Of a stretch of 56,250 nucleotides of DNA, positions 1 through 6,458 are shown in pieces. This DNA comes from an uncultured Prevotella sp. (GTDB taxonomy: Bacteria; Bacteroidota; Bacteroidia; Bacteroidales; Bacteroidaceae): NCBI GenBank assembly GCA_945869265.1, contig CAMBOI010000020.1:1-56250 (forward strand), given 5' to 3'. The translations under genes and the position numbers were made by a program. Each line of letters begins with the position of its first letter. Position 1 is the first letter of the stretch. Under the pieces are notes generated by a model. The model was not told the DNA's origin, ran no database searches, and saw nothing but the letters and a program-made list of their open reading frames with translations.

Positions 1-53
1 TCACGCACGGTTCTGTGAGAGGGTGAGGGTGAAACACCCTCGCTCTACTCGAC
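1..53 (+). mobile_element. 3' end of a group II intron (domains V-VI)
   Basis: The first bases (CACGCACGGTTCTGTGAGAG) match the 3' half of a group II intron domain V and its linker. They are followed by a domain VI-like hairpin (GGTG...CACC around an AAA loop) and the typical ending CTCTACTCGAC, with an unpaired A a few bases before the 3' splice site. The rest of the intron, including any reverse transcriptase gene, lies before the window. The boundary at about 53 is set by the usual AY ending. Bases 54-215 hold no gene I can recognise. Confidence 0.8.
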
Positions 54-215
54 CTGTGATCCAATGAGATTTATTTAGTCGGTACAGGATCTCGTTGCGT
101 CGGTGATATATTCCATCATATCAATAGCCTTATCATATATTACGGCATAAGAGGTGCATTGACATGATTCACCTCTGACCCTTGGTTAAATAATCATAAT
201 TATCACTGCGGTTCA

Positions 216-246
216 TTGGTCGTTATGGAATTATTGTCTATCTTTG
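216..246 (+). promoter_or_regulatory. Bacteroidetes-type promoter for the DUF4160 gene
   Basis: TTG at 216-218, a 20-base spacer and TATCTTTG at 239-246 fit the primary sigma factor consensus of Bacteroidetes. Transcription would start about 7 bases later, leaving only a handful of leader bases before the ATG at 259, so the message is nearly leaderless. Confidence 0.6.
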
Positions 247-258
247 CACAAAAAAGAT

Positions 259-519
259 ATGCCAGAGATATTTAGACTATTCGGATTAAGGTTCTATTTT
301 TATTCACGTGAACACGAGCCCATTCATGTGCATGTAAAAAGTGCAGATGGAAAAGCAAAATTTGAAATAAACGATAATGCTGTAGTGATGGTTTATAACA
401 AAGGCATGAAATCTAAAGATATCAGATGTGCAGAAATGGTTCTTGAAGAAAATAAAGAGCTTGCCGTAGCCAAATGGAATGAATATTTTGGCAATTCAGA
501 AATGTTAGAGGAGGACTGA
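259..519 (+). CDS. DUF4160 family protein
   Basis: An 86-residue protein of the DUF4160 type. The N-terminal half has the family's pattern: a short lead (MPEIFRLFGLRFYFYSREH), then the HEPIHVHV segment, followed by acidic and basic strands. The ATG at 259 is preferred over an upstream TTG at 244 because the promoter -7 box (239-246) overlaps that TTG. Two bases separate its stop from the next ATG, so it is co-transcribed with the DUF2442/HTH gene. DUF4160 and DUF2442 genes are commonly found side by side and such pairs are sometimes listed as toxin-antitoxin candidates. I know of no settled biochemical role, and none is shown here. Confidence 0.8.
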   Translation: MPEIFRLFGLRFYFYSREHEPIHVHVKSADGKAKFEINDNAVVMVYNKGMKSKDIRCAEMVLEENKELAVAKWNEYFGNSEMLEED

Positions 520-521
520 TT

Positions 522-929
522 ATGGTTATAACAAAAATTTGGTTTGAGAATGACAGATTGTACGGTTTGACCGATGAAGGGAAGATAGTGTGGCAATCAT
601 TATTATGGTATAAGCGACTAAGAAATGCCACGGATGATGAGCGCAACGACTATGAAATCGATGATGAGGGGATTCATTGGTATGAGCTTGATGAAGACGT
701 TTCGTTTGAAAGTTTTGAATATGACAATCCCGAACCAGTAGGAGTATCCAAACTATTTCTTACTCATCCAGAAGTTAATCCATTGGCAGTTGCCAAAAGG
801 TTGGGAATTAACCCTGGATTGATGACACATTATATTAATGGAACCCGCAAGCCTTCCAAAGACTGCGAGTCGAAGATTTATAATGAAATAAAAGTTATAG
901 GTGAGAGTTTGGCTGCTATTGGTTCATAG
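522..929 (+). CDS. DUF2442 protein with C-terminal helix-turn-helix
   Basis: A 135-residue protein in two parts. Residues 1-70 look like DUF2442: strands with the turn LTDEGKIVWQSLLWYKRLRN, then an acidic stretch ending in GIHWYELDEDVSFESF. Residues about 80-130 form an XRE-like helix-turn-helix (VAKRLGINPGLMTHYINGTR). It starts two bases after the DUF4160 stop codon. The DNA-binding tail suggests it represses its own two-gene operon, as the second gene of a toxin-antitoxin pair often does; that is inference. An alternative is a simple regulatory pair with no toxic member. Confidence 0.75.
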   Translation: MVITKIWFENDRLYGLTDEGKIVWQSLLWYKRLRNATDDERNDYEIDDEGIHWYELDEDVSFESFEYDNPEPVGVSKLFLTHPEVNPLAVAKRLGINPGLMTHYINGTRKPSKDCESKIYNEIKVIGESLAAIGS

Positions 930-1003
930 GAACTGGTACATTGGTTCACTCTTTTGTATCCTATATTCAGCCGAACGATGTGCACCGAAGTCCCAAACAA
1001 AAT

Positions 1004-1028
1004 CCTGAGCAACTTTTTGCTGCTCAGG
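1004..1028 (+). terminator. Hairpin after the DUF4160/DUF2442 pair
   Basis: CCTGAGCA (1004-1011) pairs with TGCTCAGG (1021-1028) around a 9-base loop. The following bases are CATTTATAAAAAAAG, without a clean T run, so it may be a weak terminator or an mRNA 3'-end hairpin. Confidence 0.5.
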
Positions 1029-1103
1029 CATTTATAAAAAAAGTTAAACTAAAGTGCTGCGGAATTTAGGTAGTTAATTATTGGTAAATTATTGCCGTCT
1101 TAC

Positions 1104-1134
1104 TTGCTTAATTTCTCAGAAAGGTGTAAATTTG
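1104..1134 (+). promoter_or_regulatory. Promoter inside the first copy of the 33-bp repeat
   Basis: TTG at 1104-1106 and TAAATTTG at 1127-1134, 20 bases apart, form a Bacteroidetes promoter. The -7 box is made by the end of repeat copy 1 (GGTGTAAA) plus TTTG from its spacer. The other three copies lack a -7 box at this place (TAAAACCG, TAAAATTA, TAAGTATT). Transcription from here would run through copies 2-4 and into the ATPase remnant. Confidence 0.5.
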
Positions 1135-1229
1135 CACCATGGAATTTCTTAGAAAGGTGTAAAACCGAACATTTGAATTTCTTAGAAAGGTGTAAAATTA
1201 GTGATATAAATTTCTCAGAAAGGTGTAAG
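1110..1229 (+). repeat. Four-copy iteron-like array with exact 33-bp period
   Basis: The motif aatttctYagaaaggtgtaa starts at 1110, 1143, 1176 and 1209, exactly 33 bases apart, with unrelated 12-base spacers. Each copy contains the small palindrome TTTCT-N-AGAAA. The array ends 5 bases before the start codon of the ATPase remnant at 1234. Because 33 is 11 codons, one frame reads as an 11-residue peptide repeat around NFSERCK, but the stop codons in the frame used by MEFLRKV and the promoter within copy 1 argue for regulatory DNA or leader RNA. The regular spacing, about three helical turns, would put bound proteins on one face of the helix. Confidence 0.7.
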
Positions 1230-1233
1230 TATT

Positions 1234-1465
1234 ATGGCAATGAAAAGAAAGATTTATCAGCAACTCCAAATCGCGGATAACGAGTCGTCACAACATTTCA
1301 GCCATTGAAGTGAAATCAGGCAAGCAATACACTACGACTTCTCTCAACAAGTGCATTGCAAAGTATTCCAATCAAATGTCCACTCCCTACGTGCTTCATG
1401 CCAAAGACCTGAAAGTGGATAACGGCATCGTATATTTACCTCTATATATGACGCCATTGCTATAA
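1234..1465 (+). pseudogene. Internally deleted DUF4143-type AAA ATPase gene
   Basis: The start encodes MAMKRKIYQQLQ, the usual opening of Bacteroidetes ATPases of the AAA plus DUF4143 type. From 1274, shifted by one frame, 63 codons encode a typical C-terminus of the same family: RITSRHNISAIEVKSGKQYT, then VLHAKDLKV and VYLPLYM before the stop at 1463-1465. The Walker motifs and some 300 residues between them are missing, so this is a deletion relic. The junction is at about 1262-1280. The intact family members are about 400 residues and occur in many copies per genome; recombination between copies is one way to make such a relic. Confidence 0.75.
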
Positions 1466-1530
1466 GGTTGATTCCTGAGATACCTGTTTCGCCTTATGCA
1501 CTGGCAAGGCAAGAAGCAAACAACCCCAAA

Positions 1531-1754
1531 AGAGCGTCACCCGTCACCTCGGTGACGGCTTTTTTTTTGCTTGTGAATAGAGGTGATGCCTTTGATTCGT
1601 ATTCTTTTTTTTATTTGGGCTTTGAAGAGGATTGTCTTCTTGGCTTTTCTTCTCTTTTCTTCTTTCTTTTCTCGCGTACCTTATTATATATTAATTAATA
1701 AAAGGGCACGGTGGACATAAAAAATCATTTTTTTAAGGTGACGGGTGACGCTCT
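1531..1754. mobile_element. 224-bp element with 19-bp perfect terminal inverted repeats (MITE-like)
   Basis: AGAGCGTCACCCGTCACCT at 1531-1549 recurs exactly inverted at 1736-1754. The interior is T-rich (1560-1690) and encodes no convincing protein. Just inside the left end, CCGTCACC/GGTGACGG (1541-1558) followed by nine T forms a strong terminator hairpin. No clear target-site duplication is visible. The same terminal sequence appears as terminator hairpins at 2892-2921 and 20681-20706. Alternatives: two separate terminators of one repeat family placed head to head. Bases 1755-1950 after it are GC-rich and show no gene. Confidence 0.55.
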
Positions 1755-1950
1755 CGTATGTAGGAAAACACACGGCAGTCGGCTCAAATGATTGTTTGAG
1801 TGGGCTGAAAAGGCAGAATAATTCCCTTCAAAGCCCCTCGCGAGCTAGCTCAAACGGGGGAAGGTCGGGAGCAAGGCGCGGGGGAGCACAAACTGACGGA
1901 AAACGCTGAACGTAGTGGCGGAAAAGTGGAGCACGAGGCGTAATATTTCG

Positions 1951-1958
1951 TAACTTTG
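1951..1958 (+). promoter_or_regulatory. Promoter -7 box for the HU-HIG gene
   Basis: TAACTTTG fits the Bacteroidetes -7 box. No good -33 element is seen 19-21 bases upstream. The transcript would start near 1965 and carry a leader of about 135 bases before the chosen ATG at 2102. Confidence 0.5.
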
Positions 1959-2010
1959 CATCGTGAAAGAAAAAGATGGCCCCCAAACCTTTGTTCAACC
2001 ACAAGGCCGG

Positions 2011-2069
2011 CGCCTGCTGTCATGACTCGGGGGAAAGCCCCGGGCACGTGAGGGGCCAACAGACAGGCG
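2011..2069 (+). ncRNA. Candidate structured leader RNA of the HU-HIG gene
   Basis: Within the leader, CGCCTG (2011-2016) pairs with CAGGCG (2064-2069), CTGT (2017-2020) with ACAG (2059-2062), and an inner hairpin CGGGG-GAAAG-CCCCG sits at 2028-2042. The stretch is much more GC-rich than normal intergenic DNA here. It can be read through in frame with the downstream gene, but that would give a Pro/Cys/His-rich N-terminus unlike the family, so I treat it as untranslated. Its role is unknown; control of the HU-like gene is the simplest guess. Confidence 0.4.
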
Positions 2070-2101
2070 AAACACCAAGTCCCATACCGGCAATGGGCAA
2101 T

Positions 2102-2710
2102 ATGCCTATGGCACTTAATGTTCAGATGGTTCTCTCAGAGAACAAGCTCATCGGGGAGAAGATTGTCACCCCACGTATCGTCAACCAGCAGACGCTCGAT
2201 TATGACGCCTTCTGCGACTATCTCGCACAGGGCTCCACCGTCACCGCTGCCGACGTGTCGGCCGTGATGAAGCAGTTGGAGAAGAACATCCCGCTCATCC
2301 TCGGTCTCAACGCCAAGATCGTGGCTTCGCCCGACGGTCTCACCTTCCGCCCCACGGTGAAGGGTTCGCTCACCCAGAGCCAGCTCAAGGCTAAGCTCAC
2401 CCAGCGCAAGGCCGACTATATGGCTGCGGGCAACACTGCCGCCGCCGAGAAGATCGACGTCAACCGCGAACTGATGGCAAGCGACCTCGCCACGAGCGAC
2501 CTCACGGCGTGCATCGTCATCGACATGCCCAAGAAGTGGGACTCGCGTTTCCAGCAGTCGGTGGAGTTCAAGCGCATCGTCAAGGGACTCGTGATTGAGG
2601 ACAACACCGAAAGCGGCAGTGGCTCGGATGACCAGGGTAGCGACGTGACCGACCCCGACAACACCGGCGGATCAGGCTCTGACACTGGTGGTGAGGACTA
2701 CTACGAGTAG
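2102..2710 (+). CDS. HU family (HU-HIG type) DNA-binding protein
   Basis: About 202 residues. It resembles the large Bacteroidales HU-HIG family: a long HU-like N-terminal part with FCDYLAQGSTVTAADVSAVM (roughly residues 38-57), the FRPTVKGSLTQSQLKAKL segment, a second strand-rich part (WDSRFQQSVEFKRIVKGLVIE) and a disordered tail. The tail, from about residue 170, is an acidic Ser/Gly/Asp run (SGSGSDDQGSD) not typical of bacterial HU. The start at 2102 (MPMALNV) is chosen because residues before it come from the folded leader; 2093 and 2108 are also possible. The gene is GC-rich compared with its upstream neighbours. In Bacteroidales these genes usually sit beside a smalltalk gene, as here. 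Role: presumably nucleoid or DNA binding; targets are unknown. Confidence 0.75.
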   Translation: MPMALNVQMVLSENKLIGEKIVTPRIVNQQTLDYDAFCDYLAQGSTVTAADVSAVMKQLEKNIPLILGLNAKIVASPDGLTFRPTVKGSLTQSQLKAKLTQRKADYMAAGNTAAAEKIDVNRELMASDLATSDLTACIVIDMPKKWDSRFQQSVEFKRIVKGLVIEDNTESGSGSDDQGSDVTDPDNTGGSGSDTGGEDYYE

Positions 2711-2713
2711 GAC

Positions 2714-2733
2714 AAGAGCCCTTCGGGGCTCTT
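2714..2733 (+). terminator. UUCG-tetraloop hairpin between HU-HIG and smalltalk genes
   Basis: AAGAGCCC and GGGCTCTT form an 8-bp stem around a TTCG tetraloop, 3 bases after the HU-HIG stop. There is no T run after it (AAAATATT), so it may be an mRNA-stabilising hairpin rather than a full terminator. Confidence 0.5.
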
Positions 2734-2735
2734 AA

Positions 2736-2771
2736 AATATTGAAATATTGAAATATTGAAATATTAAAATT
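2736..2771 (+). repeat. Tandem 8-bp repeat (AATATTGA)
   Basis: Four near-perfect copies of AATATTGA fill the gap between the hairpin and the smalltalk start codon. The same unit, inverted, occurs in front of dprA's stop at 10425-10457. Confidence 0.7.
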
Positions 2772-2879
2772 ATGACTCAGGAGAACAAATCGAGGCTGAT
2801 AAAGTTCCTATGGAACCTCGCCTCAGCACTATTGGCAGCGGTAGGTACCGCACTTGGAGTTAGTTGCGCAGTAGCGTAG
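2772..2879 (+). CDS. Smalltalk family small protein
   Basis: A 35-residue protein: a polar start (MTQENKSRLIKFLWN) followed by one hydrophobic helix (LASALLAAVGTALGV) and the short SCAVA end. This is the layout of the Bacteroidetes smalltalk proteins (about 30-40 residues, amphipathic start, Ala/Gly helix, Ser-Cys near the C-terminus). It lies 61 bases after the HU-HIG stop and before a strong terminator, so the two form a unit, as is usual for this family. Function is unknown; a single membrane helix is likely. Confidence 0.75.
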   Translation: MTQENKSRLIKFLWNLASALLAAVGTALGVSCAVA

Positions 2880-2891
2880 AGAATAAAAAAG

Positions 2892-2930
2892 AGAGCGTCA
2901 CCCGTCATCAGGTGACGCTCTTTTTTTTTG
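2892..2930 (+). terminator. Strong intrinsic terminator of the GTCACC repeat family
   Basis: AGAGCGTCACC (2892-2902) pairs with GGTGACGCTCT (2911-2921) around CGTCATCA, followed by nine T. It closes the HU-HIG/smalltalk transcript and, because the stem is flanked by A and T runs, may also act on the convergent SDR gene. Its left arm matches the terminal repeats at 1531 and 1754. Confidence 0.85.
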
Positions 2931-2952
2931 AGTATATTTTTTTAAAAAGAGA

Positions 2953-3765
2953 TTACATCGCGAAGCAGTTGAAACCGCCGTCCACTACGGCAACAGTGCC
3001 GGTGACGAATTTTGCAGCGTCGGACATCAGATAGTGGATGGTGCCACAGAGTTCCTCGGGCTCGCCCATGCGACCGAAGGGAGTCTGACGTATCACATCC
3101 TGTCCGCGCTGGGTGAAGGTGCCGTCGGGATTGGTGAGCAGACTGCGGTTCTGCTCGGTGATAAAGAAGCCCGGGGCAATGGCGTTCACTCGGATGCCCT
3201 CGCCGAATTTCTTGGCGCACTCGGTGGCCATGAAGGCGGTGAAATTGCTGATGCCAGCCTTGGCAGCGGCATATCCGCACACGCGGGTCATCGGACGGAA
3301 GGCTGCCATCGACGAGAAGTTGATGATAGAGCCCTTGCCCTGATTTACCATCGGGCGGAGGAACACCTGTGTGGGGATGACAGTGCCGGTGAGGTTGAGG
3401 TCGAGCACTGTCTGAAACTGCTTGGCCTCGAGGTCGAAGAAGGTTTGCTCGGGGGTAATGGTAGCTCCCTTCATATTACCTCCGGCGGCATTCAGGAGAG
3501 TGTCGATACGTCCGTATTTCTCAACGATGTAGTCGCAGTTTTGCTGCACCACCTCCTGATTCATCACGTCGGTCTTCAGAAATTCACACTCGCCACCAGC
3601 CTTCTTGATGTCGGCTACTATCTCGGCGCCCACATCTTCCTTGCGACCGAGGATAATCACTTTGGCTCCATTGAGGGCCAGATACTTTGCAATGGTGCGG
3701 CCCAATACTCCGGTGCCGCCCGTGATGGCTACCACGTAGCCCTTGATATCAAATAAATTGTTCAT
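2953..3765 (-). CDS. SDR family oxidoreductase, probable D-mannonate oxidoreductase
   Basis: A 270-residue short-chain dehydrogenase/reductase. The nucleotide-binding turn TGGTGVLG is at residues 15-22, the conserved LNAAGG at 91-96, the catalytic Ser at 151-152 and the YAAAK pair at Tyr165/Lys169; the PGF segment follows at about 198. Length is normal. It lies 80 bases downstream of uxuA on the same strand. In Bacteroidetes an SDR next to uxuA is taken to reduce D-fructuronate to D-mannonate, the step just before UxuA, replacing the unrelated E. coli UxuB. The family is sure; the substrate rests on the neighbour. Confidence 0.85.
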   Translation of the reverse strand: MNNLFDIKGYVVAITGGTGVLGRTIAKYLALNGAKVIILGRKEDVGAEIVADIKKAGGECEFLKTDVMNQEVVQQNCDYIVEKYGRIDTLLNAAGGNMKGATITPEQTFFDLEAKQFQTVLDLNLTGTVIPTQVFLRPMVNQGKGSIINFSSMAAFRPMTRVCGYAAAKAGISNFTAFMATECAKKFGEGIRVNAIAPGFFITEQNRSLLTNPDGTFTQRGQDVIRQTPFGRMGEPEELCGTIHYLMSDAAKFVTGTVAVVDGGFNCFAM

Positions 3766-3778
3766 TTTTTTTATATTT

Positions 3779-3845
3779 AATTAGGAATTAGGAATTAGGA
3801 ATGAGGAATTAGGAATTGCTCATTCCTCATTCCTAATTCCTCATT
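3779..3845. repeat. Opposed 7-bp repeats (AATTAGG / CCTAATT) between uxuA and the SDR gene
   Basis: Five tandem copies of AATTAGG or AATGAGG are followed after GCTC by the inverted unit ATTCCTC/ATTCCTA. The halves can pair into one hairpin. The tract reaches to the base before the uxuA stop codon. Related tracts are at 34607-34640, 50200-50232 and 56132-56150. Confidence 0.75.
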
Positions 3846-5066
3846 TTAATCAAAGAATCCCGGTTGTTTGTATTCGATGCCGAGCTCGCGATCTACAGTG
3901 GCAAGGATGCCTTCCACCTGTCCGAGGGCGAACATGCGGCCGAGGAACGAGTAACCGGCATTGTAGCCGCGGTTTTCGTCGCCGAGCATCGTCATACCAT
4001 GATCCACGCGCATGGGGAGCGATGGATTCTCCTTCTCGAAGATGCGCGCCAGTTCGATGATGTCGGCACGTCCGCCGAGATGTGAAGCCTCGGTGAAGTC
4101 GCCGTTGGGGAAGATATGGCACGAGCGCAGATGAACGAAGTGAGTGCGCGATGCATATTTCTTGGCCAATGCCACAACGTCGTTCTGAATACCTGCCGAG
4201 AGAGAGCCGGCGCAGAAGGTGAGACCGTTGTGGGGATTATCCACTGCCTTGAGGAACCACTCGATGTCCTCGTCGCTGTTGACGATACGGGGCAATCCGA
4301 GCACGGGGATTGGCGGGTCGTCGGGATGCACGCACATATTGATGCCGGTCTCCTCGCACACGGGCATGATGGCCTCGAGGAAATACTTCATGTTCTTGCG
4401 CAATTGGTCCTTGTCGATACCCTTGTAGAGGTCGAGGAACTGGCGGAAGAGCTCTATCGGGTGCTCGTCGTCCTCCTTGAAATTTCCGCTCACGAAGCCC
4501 TGTGTCTTTATCACTATGTTCTCCACCAGTTTGTGGTCCTTCTCGGGAGTCATCGTCTTGGCGAGCTCATCGGCTTCGGCAAGCACGTTGCGACCCTCAA
4601 ACTTGTGGAAATCAGCCCACTCCTCGCGTGCGCCCTCGCGCTTGAGGATGTAAATGTCGAAATATGCAAACTCGGCATACGAGAAATAGAGGTTGCTCGA
4701 ACCGTTGGGATTCTCGTGCAGCAGGTCGGTGCGCGCCCAGTCGAGCACGGGCATGAAATTATAGCAGATGCACTTGATGCCCTCGGCAGCGAGATTGCGC
4801 ATCGACTCCTTATATACCTCAATCTGATGGTCGCGGTCGGGACCGCCATATTTGATGGTCTCCACCACGGGCAGGCTTTCCACCACGCTCCATCTCATCC
4901 CATACTGTTCGATATACTCCCTAAGGTCGCGTATCTTTTCGCGTGTCCACACTTCGCCGAGCGGTACGTCGTGCAAGGCGGTCACTATGCCCTCCACTCC
5001 TATTTGCTTCAGCATGGCAAGGGTGATCTTGTCGTTCTTGCCAAACCATCTCCAGGTTCTTTCCAT
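3846..5066 (-). CDS. uxuA: Mannonate dehydratase
   Basis: A 406-residue cytoplasmic enzyme of the UxuA family, which dehydrates D-mannonate to 2-keto-3-deoxygluconate in hexuronate breakdown. It starts with the family's MERTWRWFGKNDKITLAML, and contains the metal-site region NMCVHPDDPPIPVLGLPRIV and HFVHLRSC, and near the C-terminus MRVDHGMTMLGDENRGYNAG. Length is normal. The ATG at 5066 lies 56 bases from a good promoter. The downstream SDR gene makes the pair sufficient for fructuronate to KDG; no uronate isomerase or KDG kinase for it is adjacent, though a PfkB kinase is at 23254. Confidence 0.95.
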   Translation of the reverse strand: MERTWRWFGKNDKITLAMLKQIGVEGIVTALHDVPLGEVWTREKIRDLREYIEQYGMRWSVVESLPVVETIKYGGPDRDHQIEVYKESMRNLAAEGIKCICYNFMPVLDWARTDLLHENPNGSSNLYFSYAEFAYFDIYILKREGAREEWADFHKFEGRNVLAEADELAKTMTPEKDHKLVENIVIKTQGFVSGNFKEDDEHPIELFRQFLDLYKGIDKDQLRKNMKYFLEAIMPVCEETGINMCVHPDDPPIPVLGLPRIVNSDEDIEWFLKAVDNPHNGLTFCAGSLSAGIQNDVVALAKKYASRTHFVHLRSCHIFPNGDFTEASHLGGRADIIELARIFEKENPSLPMRVDHGMTMLGDENRGYNAGYSFLGRMFALGQVEGILATVDRELGIEYKQPGFFD

Positions 5067-5121
5067 AATCTGTTTTTGTTTTATTTTAGTTTTTTGTAAT
5101 CAATACAATGATTTTTCTCTG

Positions 5122-5152
5122 CAAAGATAATAAATAAATGCCATTCCACAAA
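5122..5152 (-). promoter_or_regulatory. Promoter for uxuA
   Basis: Read on the minus strand: TTTG (5152-5149), 19 bases, TATCTTTG (5129-5122). This is a full match to the Bacteroidetes consensus. The leader is about 50 bases. Confidence 0.75.
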
Positions 5153-5242
5153 CAATTTAACGGTATTTATCACAGATATTTTTCACTCGTCATTGTTATT
5201 GTTTCAAATACTTTCGGATTTGTTTCATAATGCTTGTTTTTT

Positions 5243-5405
5243 AAACACAGAGGCTTTTATTTGAACACAGAGACACAGAGTCACAGAGTTTTTAATTTTT
5301 AAGCACAAAGAAATAAAGAGACATAGAGTTTTATATATCTCTGTATCTTCAGAAAACTTATAATATATCCTCCGTGCCTCCGTGCCTCTGTGTCTCTGTG
5401 TTCAA
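5243..5405. repeat. Long inverted repeat built from ACACAGAG units
   Basis: TTGAACACAGAGACACAGAG (5261-5280) recurs exactly inverted at 5386-5405, and each arm is itself a tandem of the 8-bp unit ACACAGAG. Between them is an AT-rich segment with decayed copies (5290-5380). The gap 5153-5498 holds nothing else I recognise. Related copies are at 15815-15912 and, as a half, 43255-43300. Confidence 0.8.
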
Positions 5406-5498
5406 TTAAAAATCTATATGCATTATTTCTCTTTTTTTTGTAGTAAACCGTCACCGTCATTCGTCTAACTAAAAAACATTTTATAAAAATATAATATT

Positions 5499-6458
5499 AT
5501 GGCAACAAATGAATTAAAGAAAGAGTATGCCTTTGAGGGCACGACATTGAACGGTTTCTTGATGCTGTTCGTGACATTAGTATTGTTATTCGGCTCTATC
5601 GCAATGGCGATATGGGGCGGAATCGAGGCAGTTCCGGCAGCTATAATATTGGCAGTGATACTGTTTATCACGGGATTGATATTCTGTGGGGGATTCCTGC
5701 TGCTTGAACCTAACGAGGCGCGAGTGCTGCTGTTCTTCGGAAAGTATAAGGGAACATTCACCCGCACGGGTTACTTCTGGGTGCATCCATTCCTCACAGC
5801 CAAGAAACTATCGCTCAGGGCGCGTAACCTCGACGCCGAACCTATCAAGGTGAACGACAAGACGGGTAATCCAGTGATGATTGGACTCATGCTGGTGTGG
5901 AAACTCAAGGACACATACAAGGCCATGTTCGAAATCGACTCGCAGACCATCGCCGGCGACCCTGCGAAGAATGCTAATGTGGTAGGAACAAATGTGGCAG
6001 GGGTGATGCAGGCATTTGAGAACTTCGTAAAGATTCAGAGCGATGCCGCCCTGCGCGAGGTGGCTGGCAAATATGCCTATGATGACGACAACGACAACGA
6101 TTCGAACATCACACTGCGTGATGGTGGAACAGAAATCAACCAACTGCTGGAGCAGAAGCTCGACGAGCGACTCTCGATGGCGGGAATAGAGGTGGTGGAG
6201 GCAAGAATAAATTATCTCGCCTATGCGCCCGAGATTGCCGCTGTGATGTTGCGCAGGCAGCAGGCGAGTGCCATCATCTCGGCAAGGGAAAAGATTGTGG
6301 AGGGTGCCGTGTCGATGGTGAAGATGGCTCTCGACAAATTAGCCGCTGACGGGGTGGTTACTCTCGACGACGAGAAGAAGGCTGCCATGGTGAGCAACCT
6401 GATGGTGGTGCTCTGTGGCGACGACTCCGCCCAGCCAGTGGTCAACACGGGAGCGTGA
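5499..6458 (+). CDS. SPFH/Band 7 domain membrane protein
   Basis: 319 residues. Two hydrophobic segments near the N-terminus (about 18-40 and 45-67) form a membrane hairpin, followed by an SPFH domain starting at LEPNEARVLLFFGKYKGT (about 69) and running to roughly residue 250 (AGIEVVEARINYLAYAPEIA). The C-terminal part is a helix with KIVEGAVSMVKMALDKL and an Asp-rich loop before it (YDDDNDNDSN). Members organise membrane microdomains or regulate membrane proteases; the partner is not evident here. Its last 17 bases overlap the end of convergent ybeY. Confidence 0.9.
   Translation: MATNELKKEYAFEGTTLNGFLMLFVTLVLLFGSIAMAIWGGIEAVPAAIILAVILFITGLIFCGGFLLLEPNEARVLLFFGKYKGTFTRTGYFWVHPFLTAKKLSLRARNLDAEPIKVNDKTGNPVMIGLMLVWKLKDTYKAMFEIDSQTIAGDPAKNANVVGTNVAGVMQAFENFVKIQSDAALREVAGKYAYDDDNDNDSNITLRDGGTEINQLLEQKLDERLSMAGIEVVEARINYLAYAPEIAAVMLRRQQASAIISAREKIVEGAVSMVKMALDKLAADGVVTLDDEKKAAMVSNLMVVLCGDDSAQPVVNTGA

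Noticed and set aside
1110..1229. CRISPR array
   Set aside because: Repeat about 20 bp with 12-bp spacers is too short, there are only four copies, and no cas gene is present. The 24-bp and 35-bp tracts fail for the same reasons.
1092..1280. A 62-codon frame with an 11-residue repeat (NFSERCK)
   Set aside because: The peptide repeat is a by-product of the 33-bp DNA repeat. A promoter lies inside it, and it runs into the start of the ATPase relic in another frame.
1976..2101. Extended N-terminus of the HU-HIG protein
   Set aside because: These codons come from a folded GC-rich leader and give an unusual Pro/Cys/His-rich sequence.
4116..5099. A 327-codon plus-strand frame opposite uxuA
   Set aside because: It is the antisense of a clear uxuA gene with no family match; long antisense frames are common in these GC-rich, codon-biased genes.
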